Origin: Vespula vulgaris
Lineage: Eukaryota; Arthropoda; Insecta; Hymenoptera; Vespidae
Direction: 5' to 3'
NCBI RefSeq assembly: GCF_905475345.1
Contig: NC_066591.1
Location: forward strand, 6,850,001 to 6,914,000
Length of the DNA: 64,000 nucleotides
The notes below the pieces were generated by a model. That model ran no database searches and was not told the DNA's origin. It saw only the letters and a list, made by a program, of their open reading frames with translations. Every line of letters starts with the position of its first letter. The first letter of the stretch is position 1. A program made the translations under genes and the position numbers. Shown here piece after piece: positions 32,788 through 45,169 of the stretch.

Positions 32788-34016
32788 CGAAAAAGAACGA
32801 AAACGTATACAAGAAAAAGTGAAAGAGAGTATTAGTCGATTTACTCGACGAATGACGAGAAACCGCGAGTCAACGATCGAGCACGAACAAAATTTTGAAT
32901 TTCGATCGTGTTCGAGACTTTCTTTCGTAGGGTCTGTTTGTTAATGTAAAAAAAGGAGATAGAAAGAAACGAAAAATGCATTATTATTACCCGCCTAACT
33001 TTTAAGTCTCTGATTCTTTCGAAATCGATGCGACGAATAGGAAGTAAGCCTTCGAGGACGGGACTGCATTCATGGGGAATGGTGAGTTGTTCTCGCCATT
33101 ATTAAAAGAATAAAAAAAAGAAAAGAAAAGATAAATTAAAGAAAAGACGTCACTGCTATCGAGGATCGATAGATGCGTGGAGCACGTGGTCGAGTATCTT
33201 TCGGTGATCTCGAACAACTCGATGGATCATCTTCTGCTTTTCGAGAAATACCGGAAGAGGATCCTTCGACGATTCACCGAGAAACGATCTACGACGAATG
33301 GCTCTCGTTGCCCTTCGTCCTAGATCGTTTCTACGGTGTGAACTAAAAGCAAGGAGAAAGAGAAAAAAACAAGAAAATAAAACATTAGTAACAAAAAAGA
33401 AACTGTGGTCCAAAAATGTCGATCCATGTGGTCCACGCTTTTACGCGATCCTCGGAAAAAATACCTCAAAAATGAAAATCTTTATCTCGATGTAATGTCG
33501 ATGGACGGAGAAAATTTTTGTTGTTTCGAAATTTTATGGTGTCTTCGTCGTCCCCAGGAGTGCATGCCCGTTCGCGACGCATCATCGAAAAGGGCTAAAG
33601 GGGTAAAGGGTTGCTTTTTTTGGGAACTAGCACGTACTACTTTACTTTAACGTACGAGATGAAACGTGACGGTGAGATCTTCCTCTTAGAAAAAAAAATT
33701 CCAAGAAGAAATGATCACGCGTGCGTGAGATCAACGACGTTATCCTTTATGCTCGTCGTTCGCGAAGATCGCGCGAGTTCTAGTTGATCTTAACGATCAA
33801 CGACGACGATCTCTCGATGTTTCTTCGTCAACGAACAAGACCAATTGAATTTAAGTTGTCAACAATCAATGACAAATAAATCGACGTGAAAATGCTTGGC
33901 CGGCGAAAGAAGAAGTTCTTCTTAAGAAAAGAGAGATTCAATTTCCTAAGAAATTTCGTTCTTCGCTTCTCGCGCTTCTTGCAATCGATCGAACGATGCA
34001 CGAGATTTTATCCCGA

Positions 34017-34020
<4 letters not shown>

Positions 34021-34073
<53 letters not shown>
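34021..34073 (+). repeat. (TA)n microsatellite
   Basis: About 52 bases of pure TA. Confidence 0.93.
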
Positions 34074-34074
<1 letters not shown>

Positions 34075-34129
34075 TATATATAATAATCAGGTTAGGCTAG
34101 TCGCGATAACGAGAGTACGAGTATTAAGA

Positions 34130-34168
34130 GCAAAGAGAGAAAAAGAGAAAGAGAGAAAGAGACAGAGG

Positions 34169-34204
<36 letters not shown>

Positions 34205-34242
34205 TAAGATAGAGAGATAGAAAGAGAAAGAGAAAGAGAGGA
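34130..34242 (+). repeat. (GA)n microsatellite
   Basis: GA with AAAG and ATAG interruptions for about 110 bases. Confidence 0.9.
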
Positions 34243-34816
34243 GCGATCTGACGTGGAAGAAACGAGCGTGCGCCGGCGATGTTGTCCTAAATATAGACGA
34301 AACTAAAGCTAATTAATTAATTAATTAAATGATTTTAATAACGCCGGTGCGTGCTAAAATTATATCTAAATATAAAAGTAGAGTTATATTGAACACTTAT
34401 ATAAAAGTATATATGTATATATACTTATATATATATGAAGATGAAAATATATATGTATATGTATACTCATACACATACACATGCATATAAAATAATAGAT
34501 TTTTAATTCGAGAAAGGAATGCTGGCGCGACTGTTAGCATTTAACGAGTGAGGAGAATGCACGACGAAAGGGTCTCAACTTCTCGCGGACCCCTGTCTGT
34601 TCGTTGCACAGGCTGCGTTAAAAATACGAACAACGTCGTTTCTGCGTTCTCGTCGCTGCCTTTTTTTTCGCAAAAGAAAAACCTGTAGATACGGTACAAC
34701 GTTAATATTAAAAATATTTCGGGTAGTAGCGAGTCCTGATATAATATAAGCACACTCCCAATCCCTCCTCACCACTTATTCCCCTCACCTTTATTACTGT
34801 CGCTATTACATGCACC

Positions 34817-34833
34817 ATTATTATTATTATTAC

Positions 34834-34903
<70 letters not shown>
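34817..34903 (+). repeat. (ATT)n array 1
   Basis: About 28 ATT triplets with one ACC interruption. Confidence 0.93.
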
Positions 34904-35009
34904 GTCTTCATTATCGTCACAGACAGTACGATTATTATTATTATTAATCTTTATCAGTCTATGTACATGAGGATTTTATTAAGACCACGATTATAATAAT
35001 AATTATTAT

Positions 35010-35011
35010 AC

Positions 35012-35071
<60 letters not shown>
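35010..35071 (+). repeat. (ATT)n array 2
   Basis: About 20 ATT triplets. Confidence 0.93.
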
Positions 35072-35072
<1 letters not shown>

Positions 35073-35277
35073 ATTATGATTATCCTCATTATCGCGGTCA
35101 ATTTAGTTAATTTTAAATTAAGTCCGTTACTTCGATTCCATGCCAACGGTTCTTAATGTTTTTGTTTCTCGAACTCGATTGCTTATTCTCTCTTTACCTC
35201 TAATGCTTCTTCCAAAAAATTGTACATCCCCAATCCCAATATTACGCTGTATCTTTTCTCTATACGTCTAGTTATTG

Positions 35278-35331
<54 letters not shown>

Positions 35332-35372
35332 GTTATTATTATTATTATTATTATTATATTATTACTATTATC
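35278..35372 (+). repeat. (ATT)n array 3
   Basis: Two ATT runs separated by a TGTT interruption. Confidence 0.93.
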
Positions 35373-35608
35373 ATTGAAAATTATACCGGTAGCATGTGAC
35401 GTGCAGTACACAAACACACTTTTTGCAAGCGGTGAGTCTTAACCTAGTCACAAATCAATATTTTTTAATTAATCGACGATCGATTTATTGATTATTTTAT
35501 TTATTATTCACGACAATAAAACAAAGAAAAAAAATTGAATTTAATTTGAATTTTAATTTGTCGATTACCAAAATATTTTTCTTTTGCATTTATTTCTTAT
35601 ATCCTAAG

Positions 35609-35792
35609 TTTCTTCGAAAAGTGCTGGCCGAAAAAAGAAAAAAATTCCTCGCTTCCGAATGTTCCATATAAGTTATTATCGACTGCCAACCCGGCCTACC
35701 TTTATGCGAAGTCGAAGAAAATTTGGTCCATAAAGATCAACGAAGATGTCATCGAGGTCATCAAGGATTTGAGGATCATAGATCGCGAATAA
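35609..35792 (+). other. Possible terminal exon, about 60 codons, unknown
   Basis: The frame is open for 80 codons from 35550 to TAA at 35790-35792. From the acceptor-like AG at 35607-35608 it would encode FFEKCWPKKEKN... ending VIEVIKDLRIIDRE. The last 35 codons favour C/G third positions (AAC, TAC, AAG, ATC, GTC) although the surroundings are very AT-rich. AATAAA follows at 35826-35831. The acceptor phase (2) matches the donor of pros exon 3, but no other link to pros is visible. No family recognised. Confidence 0.25.
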
Positions 35793-37337
35793 AAAGAAGC
35801 TTCTTTTGTGTAAAATGAACAGGAAAATAAATGTTAATGACGAAAGCGAATCTAGAAACGATCGAATTAAAAAGGGGTAAACGAAAATTTCGATTCGTAA
35901 ATACTCAACTTTGGCCTAAACTAAGTGGCTACTTATTTTCTCGGCGTTGGCCTAAGATTTTGGTCTAACTATTTATGAATAAAGAAACGTGGGCGTTATT
36001 CTCGTTTGATTTTCAGAAATGAAACGAAGTTGTTTGAAATCTCGATCGACAATTGATTTTGATCCCTCATAACAGGGTGGCACGATATATCTCGTTGGTC
36101 GAAAAGAAAAAAGAAAAATGAAATGTCCTTGCTTCGCATATTATTACGACAGTTTCCTTTTCCATTTTTTCCTATAAAACGGATTCGCAACGCTCTGCCG
36201 GCGTAAATAGGAAAAAAAATTATTCATCGTACAATAATTACGTCTATATGCTTCTACGTTGCACTCGTCTTTCTACGATACTCGAACCTCGTTGAAAAAT
36301 CGTCCTATAAGAAAAGAAAAAAAGAAAAACCGTGAGAAATTTTATTCGCGCGTTATCATATTGGCCTTACGAAATGTTTAATCGTTGAACGTATTCATTG
36401 AATAATTAATTTTTTTCCAAGTTATTTAATAACAATTCGAGCTGCTTTGCACTTTCACGTCGATAAACGCCCATATGATTATCTTTGAGTATCTTATCGT
36501 CGATAAGAACTTGACCTTTGCAAATTTCGGTATCGATATTTATTCTGCAAAAGCCTTGACGTATTTCAGGACAAAGAACAAAAATATAACGAACAACACT
36601 ATCCCCTATTATAATCTTAAAATATTATTTGCAACAGCCTGTCGAATTCCACGGAATACATATGCACATATACACACTGACACGATCGATAGATCTATTT
36701 CTTATTTTATTTAATTAGTACGTACTTAATGAAACCTTGACAATCATAAAAATTTCTCCTAACGATTACTTTAATAACATTTCTAAATAACGATAAAAAT
36801 AATTTTACGTGATTCAGACTCGTTAATGAAAAAAATAATAATATTTAATCTAACCGGATCTCTCTCGTTAATTTCCTTAAACCTCGAGAGCTAAAAACCG
36901 CAAATTGATCTAAATTAAATTAAATTAAAACTCTAATTAAATAAAAATAATAGCAAAAATATCTTTGTCCTGATGATATAAAAATGACAGACCTTAAAAC
37001 CGTAAGATCGGCTTGACTCAATCGAAGAGTAAAAATAATAATCATTCAATATGAGAAAACGGGCTTGCTCCTTTTCGCGTGATTCTTCGAGGTGGTCGTC
37101 CATCGATCGAGAATCGAGAGAAATTATTTATGAAACGCGAAAATTTTTTTAAATAATGAAAAGAAAAGAGAGAAAACTCTAAGAGACGGAACATACAAAG
37201 AGAAACGAAGAGAGAGAGAGAGAGAGAGAGAAAGAGTGAGGCACCGAACGAATAACAAGGAAAGAAAGAAAGATAGAAAGAAAAAGCCTTTCGCCGAGAC
37301 GATATCATTCAAGTCTCCCCTTTCGAAGACTCGTTGA

Positions 37338-37340
<3 letters not shown>

Positions 37341-37385
<45 letters not shown>

Positions 37386-37436
37386 TGAGAGAGTGAGGGA
37401 GTGAGAGGGAGAGAGAGGGAGAGAAAGAAAGAGAAG
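37341..37436 (+). repeat. (GA)n microsatellite
   Basis: About 95 bases of GA with GTGA/GGGA interruptions. Confidence 0.9.
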
Positions 37437-37960
37437 GGGACTGTAAACTCTTTGTCATCCGATCGACGCTGTCAATTTTATCGACGAGTTGTCGTCCTTC
37501 GATGATCGAGAGTTACGGAAAAAGGACGTAGAAAAGTTCGCGTACTGCGTACGCTACGAGAAAGGGGAAAAAAGCGAAGGAAAATCGTGGAAAAGCAACG
37601 ATCGGACTCTCTCGACGATTTTACGGATGCGCGACGTCTACTACACCGACACACAGACACATACTCATTTATATACGAACGGACGGTAGAAGGAGACGAT
37701 AAAGAGAAAAAGATGGGAATAGAGAGATGGAGATCGAACGGCGTGAAGAAACGTTTGTATTTCCTCGGTCGGTGGCGAAAAATTGAGATCCCTATGTAAA
37801 TTTTATTAAGAAGAAAATAAATTGAAATAGAGGTCGATCGAGACTCGCCGTTAATTAACATTATTTGGCGCGACTGGGCCGAAGCGTGCGGAGAACGAGC
37901 ACACGGAACAAGACGAAACGCGATAATAAACATTATACTGAGAGAAAGAGGAAACGAGTG

Positions 37961-37981
37961 ATAGAGAGAGAGAGAAAGAGA

Positions 37982-38046
<65 letters not shown>

Positions 38047-38090
38047 AGAGAGAAAGAAAGAAAGAAAGAAAGGAAGAAAAAAGAGAGATA
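37961..38090 (+). repeat. (GA)n / (GAAA)n microsatellite
   Basis: A pure GA core at 38002-38038, then GAAA repeats. Confidence 0.92.
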
Positions 38091-38493
38091 AAACGAAAAG
38101 AAGACAAAAAATAATGCGCAAGAGGCGAAAGGAATAATGAGCATACGTACATACATAAATGCGTAAGTTTTAAGAAGACGTAAGCAGAATTAAGTAATAG
38201 TATCTAACGTTAACACATGCAAGCTATTAATTATTATATTATCGATTAATTAAAGATATAAAAAAAAAAAAACAAACCGAGCGGAAGGTCGTATCACGCT
38301 GCAGATGAAGAATACTTACTTAAGATTAATGAAAAAAAAAAGACACACACACACTAATAAACTAATTATTATTGTACGATTATATTATATTATTATTACG
38401 AATATGACTATCGAGTTCGAGATTAAGTCGTGATAAAGAAATAAACTGAGAGAAAGGAAGTGAGATAGAAAGAAAAAGATAGATCACAAGCGA

Positions 38494-38527
38494 ACGAATG
38501 AACGAATGAACGAACGAACGAGCGAAT
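38494..38527 (+). repeat. (GAAC/GAAT)n tetranucleotide repeat
   Basis: Eight four-base units with A/G/T changes. Confidence 0.8.
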
Positions 38528-39049
38528 GTACTAAAGAAGGGAGAAAGATCGAATGCAAGCGAGAGTGAAAGAAAAAGAAACGAGAGAAAGGGAGGGAGAA
38601 AAAAAAGTCGAGTGTTCGTATGAGTGCGAACGAAAGTGAAGAAGCGAATGAGAGAGTGAAAGAATGATAGAGCGAGAGACAGCGCGCGCGAAAATTCTTT
38701 GTAAGTTCATTGAGAATAATAATTCCTCAAACTATTAGGATCATAATTAGGGTTAACTTAATCGGTGAATGCGCGATAGCGGAAGCGACGAGGCTATATA
38801 CAGATATGAAAGGAGGAGGAAGCGGCAGAGAGATGAAACTTTTTCTCCGTAGAATTGCAACGACTCCTTTAATCGCGTCTTTCGGTTTTTTTTCGCGTGT
38901 GCGCGCGTGATACACACATTGAGAATAAAAATAAAAATTAAATTAACCAATAATAATAATAATAAGAAGAAAAATATGCGAATCGAGGAGGGAAAACGCG
39001 TGAATGGGACAAGGGTGTCTGCGAGAGAAAAAAGAATAGTCGAAGACAG

Positions 39050-39053
<4 letters not shown>

Positions 39054-39098
<45 letters not shown>
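39054..39098 (+). repeat. (GA)n microsatellite
   Basis: Over 40 bases of nearly pure GA, followed at 39134-39155 by an A-run of more than 20. Confidence 0.92.
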
Positions 39099-39100
<2 letters not shown>

Positions 39101-41035
39101 GGAATATATATAATATATATCGCGTGCGTACGCAAAAAAAAAAAAAAAAAAAAAAGAAAAAAAGGAGAAAAGAAATAAAAACTAATTGTTAGCACCGAGT
39201 GAGCAAAACTTTTCTGTGTGATAATCTCGTAGTACACGTAGCGCGTTAAGTCTACTATACGTTTTCAGTAAGAGAACTAAAGGTGTGAAATGGAATTTTT
39301 TTTCTTCGGTAAATTCGGAGATGAAAGACGAGCGTGGAGCTTCCGAGTATTCGTTTACCTTCTTTTCTTTTTTTTCATTTCATTCCGAGAGGCCACGAAA
39401 AAGGGGAGAATAATTTTTATCGAGATTTCACTCGAAGCATCCCTTCGCGGCTTCGACGTAACGACATATCATCCTTAATAATGTTATCGCAATTGACTGT
39501 TATGAATGAATTTTTCGTTACAGATAGAAAGAGGAGTTCGTCGACTACTCCGACTCCTCTATATTATCTTCTAATTAATTAATAATCTTAAGTTCCTTCG
39601 ATCCAATATTCGTCCTCGACTCTGGTTCCCAAGGATAAAAAGACGACGGTTTTCCGTTTAGAAATTCTCACATAAATGATACTTTACAGAGTGACGAGTC
39701 GCAGTCGATACTCCTGCCTCGTCGACACACTTTCTTTTCGCGTCGATGCCCGACGGTTATACGCATATGTATTTGATAAGAGAATGAACGAGTAGAAGAA
39801 GAACGAATAATTGTTTCTTAGACCGACGATACGTTCGATCAGTCCTTCAAACGCTCTGATTTGCAGGCTACCCGACGAGAGGCTGTCGATACTCCAGCTC
39901 TCGATTCACCTGCGATCATAGTATACATACTATACTATACTCCCATGCATACATAATGTTAACGAATAATTTACGTGCCTTGGAACCATAGTCGATGCAT
40001 AACGAACGGATCACTTTTTTCCTCTTAACTCGATATCGGAAGCCTCTCGGGATAGCGACATACTTTGGAGGATTCACGCGAGTAAGCTGAATTGCGGGAT
40101 TGGACGAATGGGTGAGAGGGAGGGTGGGATAGGTCGAAGGTTATTTAGGAAGAAAAAGGTGTGCGCAAGAGAAAGAGAGAGAGGGAGAGAGAGAGAGAGA
40201 GAAAGAGAGAAAGAAAGCGAAAGAATGCGTGTGTGTCGAGGATGAGAGAGATGTAGAAGCATAGAAGGGAGCCAAGTGTCCTTGATGCGACCGTCGTTGA
40301 AGCCACGAAATCTCGCGATCTCAACAGGTGATTTTTTTTATTCGAACGGATGATACATTTAAAGAAACGGATATTATATATATAAAACAAAAAGGAATGG
40401 AAAGAGAAAAGTTGAGAGAGTACGAGGGAAAAAGTCACGACTGATAAGAAATCCGTGTTAATTGTGATTTCGGAACTGAGTTCGGAGCCACGGGCGAGAT
40501 ACGTTCGGCGCAAACCGATCCTATAGAATGAGAGAGAAAGAAAGAGAGAGAGAAAGAGAGAAAGAGAGAGAAAGGAAAAAAGAGAGAGAGAGAGAGAGTA
40601 AATGGATTAGAGAGAAAGAGAAAATGTGAATGTACGTCTACGTATGCTCGCGTGGTCGAGAAAAAATGAGAGAAAGATGTGAAATTGTGGATGAAAGCGA
40701 GTTTAAGTGTTGAGAGGTGAAATTAAGGGAGAAAAAAGAGAAATCGTAAAAATTATACAGAGAGAGAGCCGGCCTCCTTGACTACCGGGAGGCCCGCGAT
40801 ATATGTATTGTAGAGATCGTCTAGGAAAAAAATGATAAACTAGGAAGAAACTTGAAAACTAGGAGAAAATTATTAGGCCAGTTGTATAAGTATAATAAGA
40901 TTATCGCGGAGTTCTTACTCCACCCCATCCTTTTCGTGCACGATACTTTTTCGGCAATTCTTTCGGACTTGAGAGAAATTGTATGAATGAGAGAATGATG
41001 AATCGTATGTGAGCAAAACGAAGAACGAACGAAGA

Positions 41036-41059
41036 AGAGAGAGAGAGAGAGAGAAAGAA

Positions 41060-41092
<33 letters not shown>

Positions 41093-41104
41093 AAGAAAGA
41101 GAGA
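41036..41104 (+). repeat. (GA)n microsatellite
   Basis: GA with AAAG interruptions. Confidence 0.9.
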
Positions 41105-41747
41105 TTGAAGAAAACAAATTTTATCGAGAGAAGGAGATACAAGATCGAAGGATCCATCCTGGTCCGTTATCCGACTCAGTGGCGCTATCAGGGATAGAAA
41201 GAAAGTTGTGAATGAGTTAGAATGATAGAGTAAGAAAGAGAGAGAAAGATGAAGAGTCGATTGCACAGAAGCAAGGAAACATGTGCATATACGGAATGGC
41301 AGATACATAAAGTGTCAGTATATCCATCCATCTATCCAACCCTTCAATCACCTCGAGTAAAATGGCAGGAACGAAAATCATAAAGCACGTATCAGAGCAA
41401 GAATGTAAAAAATGTTATCGAAGAGATAAGCCTGGCAAATTCCGTTTGAAAATGGAATTTCTGTCGAGGCTGTTCCAGTCTTCCTTCACCATCAAGCTCT
41501 AACGTGTTTTTTCTTAATTTTCTTTTTGTTTTATTCTCCTTCCTCAAACTAAAGTTCAATACAATATATTTTAAACAAACTGTTCTAGTACGTTCACATT
41601 CGAGCTTTCCCATTAATCCTTCTAAGAAATGATTCAGAACATTTACTTATACTTATTTATTCCTTCCGTAATTTCTAATACAATTCTATACTCTATGTTA
41701 ATAAATAAGATGAAAAAGATAGAATATTATTTATCTATAGAAAGAAC

Positions 41748-41767
41748 GAAAGAGAGAAAGAAAGAGA

Positions 41768-41825
<58 letters not shown>

Positions 41826-41830
41826 GAAAA
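41748..41830 (+). repeat. (GA)n microsatellite
   Basis: GA with AAAG interruptions. Confidence 0.9.
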
Positions 41831-42479
41831 TTGAAAGCGAATGCACGCGTGTACCGAGAAGAGCACACACGAGACGAAAAATGTGAATAATGTTAAATGT
41901 CGATATTCCTGGAGTGTGTTACTCGCACATAACGTCTCAGCCAGTAGTCGTGTTAGGTTATATACGTATTATCGTTGTAGGGAATTGTAGGTGTATTTAA
42001 CGAAAGAAGAAAGAACAAAAAAAAAAGAGAAAGAGAGAGAAAGAAAGAGAGAGATAAAGAAGGAAATAAAGAACAAAAATTATTAAGACACTTATTTAGT
42101 GAAGAAACGAAGGAAGCGAGGATGAGCACTAGGCAAGTCACAGAAAAGAAAACAACAAGTAAAAACCCTACGTCGATGTGTGAGGATGTGAGCTAGATCG
42201 CCGCGTTGAGTCCAATGAAGTCCTCAGTGATATGCAATGGAGACCCTTCGGAATAAAGGAAGAAAGAGCATCCGACCGACAGTCTCGTCGACCATATTCG
42301 TCTCTTAGAGAAAATCGAACGACGTCATCGATAAATGACGCGGATAATTAACGATCGATGTGTATATATATTTATACCTATCGGAGCAGTTAGTATATAT
42401 GAATATATGTATAAGCTCGTATATGTATATTTATATATATACCTATATTATATTCTATAATATACCATATATCAGATGC

Positions 42480-43180
42480 AGGACATGCACTCGAAGCCCA
42501 ATCGTTCCTGTTACATTGGCAAACGTACCGATAAACGCTGATTTTTTCCGCTGAACCTCAGAAATCTTTCATTAATGAGAAGCGTTTATAAACCTATCGA
42601 TGGACGAATTTGACGACTTGCTCGGTCGGCTGGAACGTCTTGTGGGAATTGTTTTTCTGCGCTCTGGTTGGTCGACTTTCGGCCCAAATCTGGAGCACCA
42701 TTGTGACACTAGCGAGTACATTTTAAAATCCGGAGCTCTGTCTCTTAATATCCGTAAAAATCGTTTACCAGAACGATTCAAACAAACCACCTTACTATAT
42801 TCTGATACATTTTATCACCAATTTTCGTTTCCTTCACGATCTACGTAAAAGGAATCGATTAAAACAATTGATATTTACAAACACACACGTTTCCTCAACG
42901 GTGATTGATTTTTCTACATACTTCAAAAATTAACTGCTATAGTCGACGAACGACTACATACTCTTTATGAGATTTGAAATATTGGCCTTCTTTCGCAAAT
43001 CGTACTTTGTAAATCATTTTCCTCTTACGTGGTTCATGAAACCATTTTAAGCCGGATTCAGTTTTCCGAAAAGACACAGTAACGACTGACGACATTCTTG
43101 TTTTCACATAGTCGCCGTCGAAACAAAGCCAAATAACGAGACAGAGTCCCGGATAAAAAACCTATCTATTTTCATGAATG
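42480..43180 (+). other. Compositionally distinct island in the downstream region
   Basis: No GA tracts and no A excess. It carries an 82-codon ORF (ATG 42600 to stop 42848) that begins MDEFDDLLGRLERLVGIV and contains RSGWSTFGPNLEHHCDTSEY. An acceptor-like AACCTCAG ends at 42561 and a donor-like TAC|GTAAAA lies at 42845. No family is recognised and no terminal repeats were found. It may be an old insertion, a short gene or an enhancer. Confidence 0.2.
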
Positions 43181-43476
43181 CATTACGATATTTAACGAGA
43201 AAGTATACTTACACATTTATAATACATATTTGACAAATATATGTATATAATATATTTGTGTATGTATACGCATATGTATGTATGTATGTATGGATACCAC
43301 TTTTGACACGACGATTAAGTTGATACGATTTTTCCGGCGTTTTACCCTTTTGTTGGACTTTCGACGAGGTAGAAAAGTTTTACGATTTGTCGATATCTTT
43401 GATTTGCGCGCAAGACGATATACAGTGACGTGAAGGGGATACGAGTTTCTCTCGTATCAAGGAATGAAAGAAATAA

Positions 43477-43511
<35 letters not shown>

Positions 43512-43742
43512 GAGAAAGAGAAAAAATTAAATTTTTGGCAGACAACAAAAAGGCAGCTCTTAGAAAACGAGTTCGTATACCGAACCACACAACAAAAGGA
43601 AAGTGCTCAGCAAAAGTAATCGGCGAGCGAACGTCATCAGCCGCGAAGCAGCACACCCACACACACGCGTACATACCTACACTCGACCGAAATACACGCG
43701 CACGCACGCACGCACGCAAGCAAGAGTACACGGAGATACACA

Positions 43743-43775
43743 TGTACACGTACACGTACACGTACACGAACACGT
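43743..43775 (+). repeat. (ACACGT)n hexanucleotide repeat
   Basis: About five units of TACACG. Confidence 0.88.
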
Positions 43776-45163
43776 AGAGACACGCAGTTCTTTCGGCCAG
43801 AACCTAAAAGACACATCAAGGAAAAAAGTACAAGTTTATCACGTTGCGCCTTAACGTTAAAATTAAAAGTTGATCAAAAGAGAGGAAAAAAAGTGAAAGC
43901 GTATTCTTAACCAAAATCGGCCTTAGTATATACTTTTCCAGGACATGTGAGAGACGCGAGACGGGCGGTCTTCCATTTCTTCTCCTCCTATCCCATTCTC
44001 CTTTCTACCTTATCACCTTTCGTGCCAACCTACATTTTCTCGCCCTACGTCTAGATAATATAAAGGAATATATTATATAAATATTATATCTCCACCGGCG
44101 GCGGGAAGTTTCGAAACCTCGCAGCTAACTCAGCAAACCACAGAACCATCGAAAAAAAAATAGATTTTCCGTTCTCGCCGCGTCAGGTTGGAATTGAAAT
44201 TTTTGGGATTCGCGTCCACGTTGAAAACAAAAAGAAATCGCCGTGGACGCGTAACCTTCGTTGTCCTTTTCGAACCTTCTCCTCTCTCTCCCGATCCCTT
44301 TGCTCTAATAAATATACACTCTTTCCTGCTTTGCCCTGGAAACCGAAAACCGCCCGTCGAGCTTTCCACGTTCCGACATACCCTCACGAACCCCCTCCTA
44401 CCACCCCTGCATAATATCCTTTCCAGAACGATAAAGAAAAACGATGGAAAACACACGATTCACCACCCATTCGTGGGAGAGAGACGAGAAACAATCGTCT
44501 CTCTCTCGCGTGAAAAAAAAAAAGAAAAACATTTCCTGCATGTAACTAAGTAAGCGACAACGCGAGTGGACGGGTCACCCGGAAAACAAAAAAATAAAAA
44601 AAAATAAAAAAAAAGATATTAATTAAAGAACGCTCGTTATCAAAAAGTAAAGGTATCGGAAAGGAATGAATAGAACAGATCATCGAGATTAAAATCTTAA
44701 TTGAAGAAGAAGAAGAGAGAGATTGAGAGAGAGGTAGAGAGAGGAAGAGAACGAGAGGGAGAGATGGAAAGAAAATATTGGAATGGAAAGGATAATGCGA
44801 AAGGGCGGAAAAGGACGACTGTCGACTCGCCGTTCCCCGCGGCCGGGACAAGGAAAAAATTCGCCGAAAATCCGGGAAAATCGAACAGAGCAAATAGCCT
44901 GCACGGAAAGACATGCACATTCTATATACCTATACGTGTTATATGTATATGTATATAAAACCGAGGAGGAATCGACCACGTATTATCTCGTCGCGTAGAT
45001 CCGCGGAATTTTTTAACATCAGTCGTATTGCGATCGCATCTTTAAAGTAAAAAAGATAGAAAAGAAAAAAGGGAAAAGGAAAGGAAAAATAAGTGGAGAT
45101 TTGTATGATTGTCGTTATTCGCGTACGTAACACGTCTTGGGACGCTCTGGTTATACGTGGCCG

Positions 45164-45169
45164 AATAAA
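45164..45169 (+). terminator. AATAAA hexamer
   Basis: An intermediate polyadenylation candidate in the downstream region; nothing beyond the hexamer supports use. Confidence 0.2.

Noticed and set aside
34013..34500. Pumilio-like TGTATATA motifs
   Set aside because: They fall in TA-rich microsatellite sequence, where such matches are expected without function.
44188..44553. 121-codon + strand frame in a C-rich island
   Set aside because: It starts at TTG only, in low-complexity sequence, with no recognisable protein. Likely a consequence of the C-rich composition.
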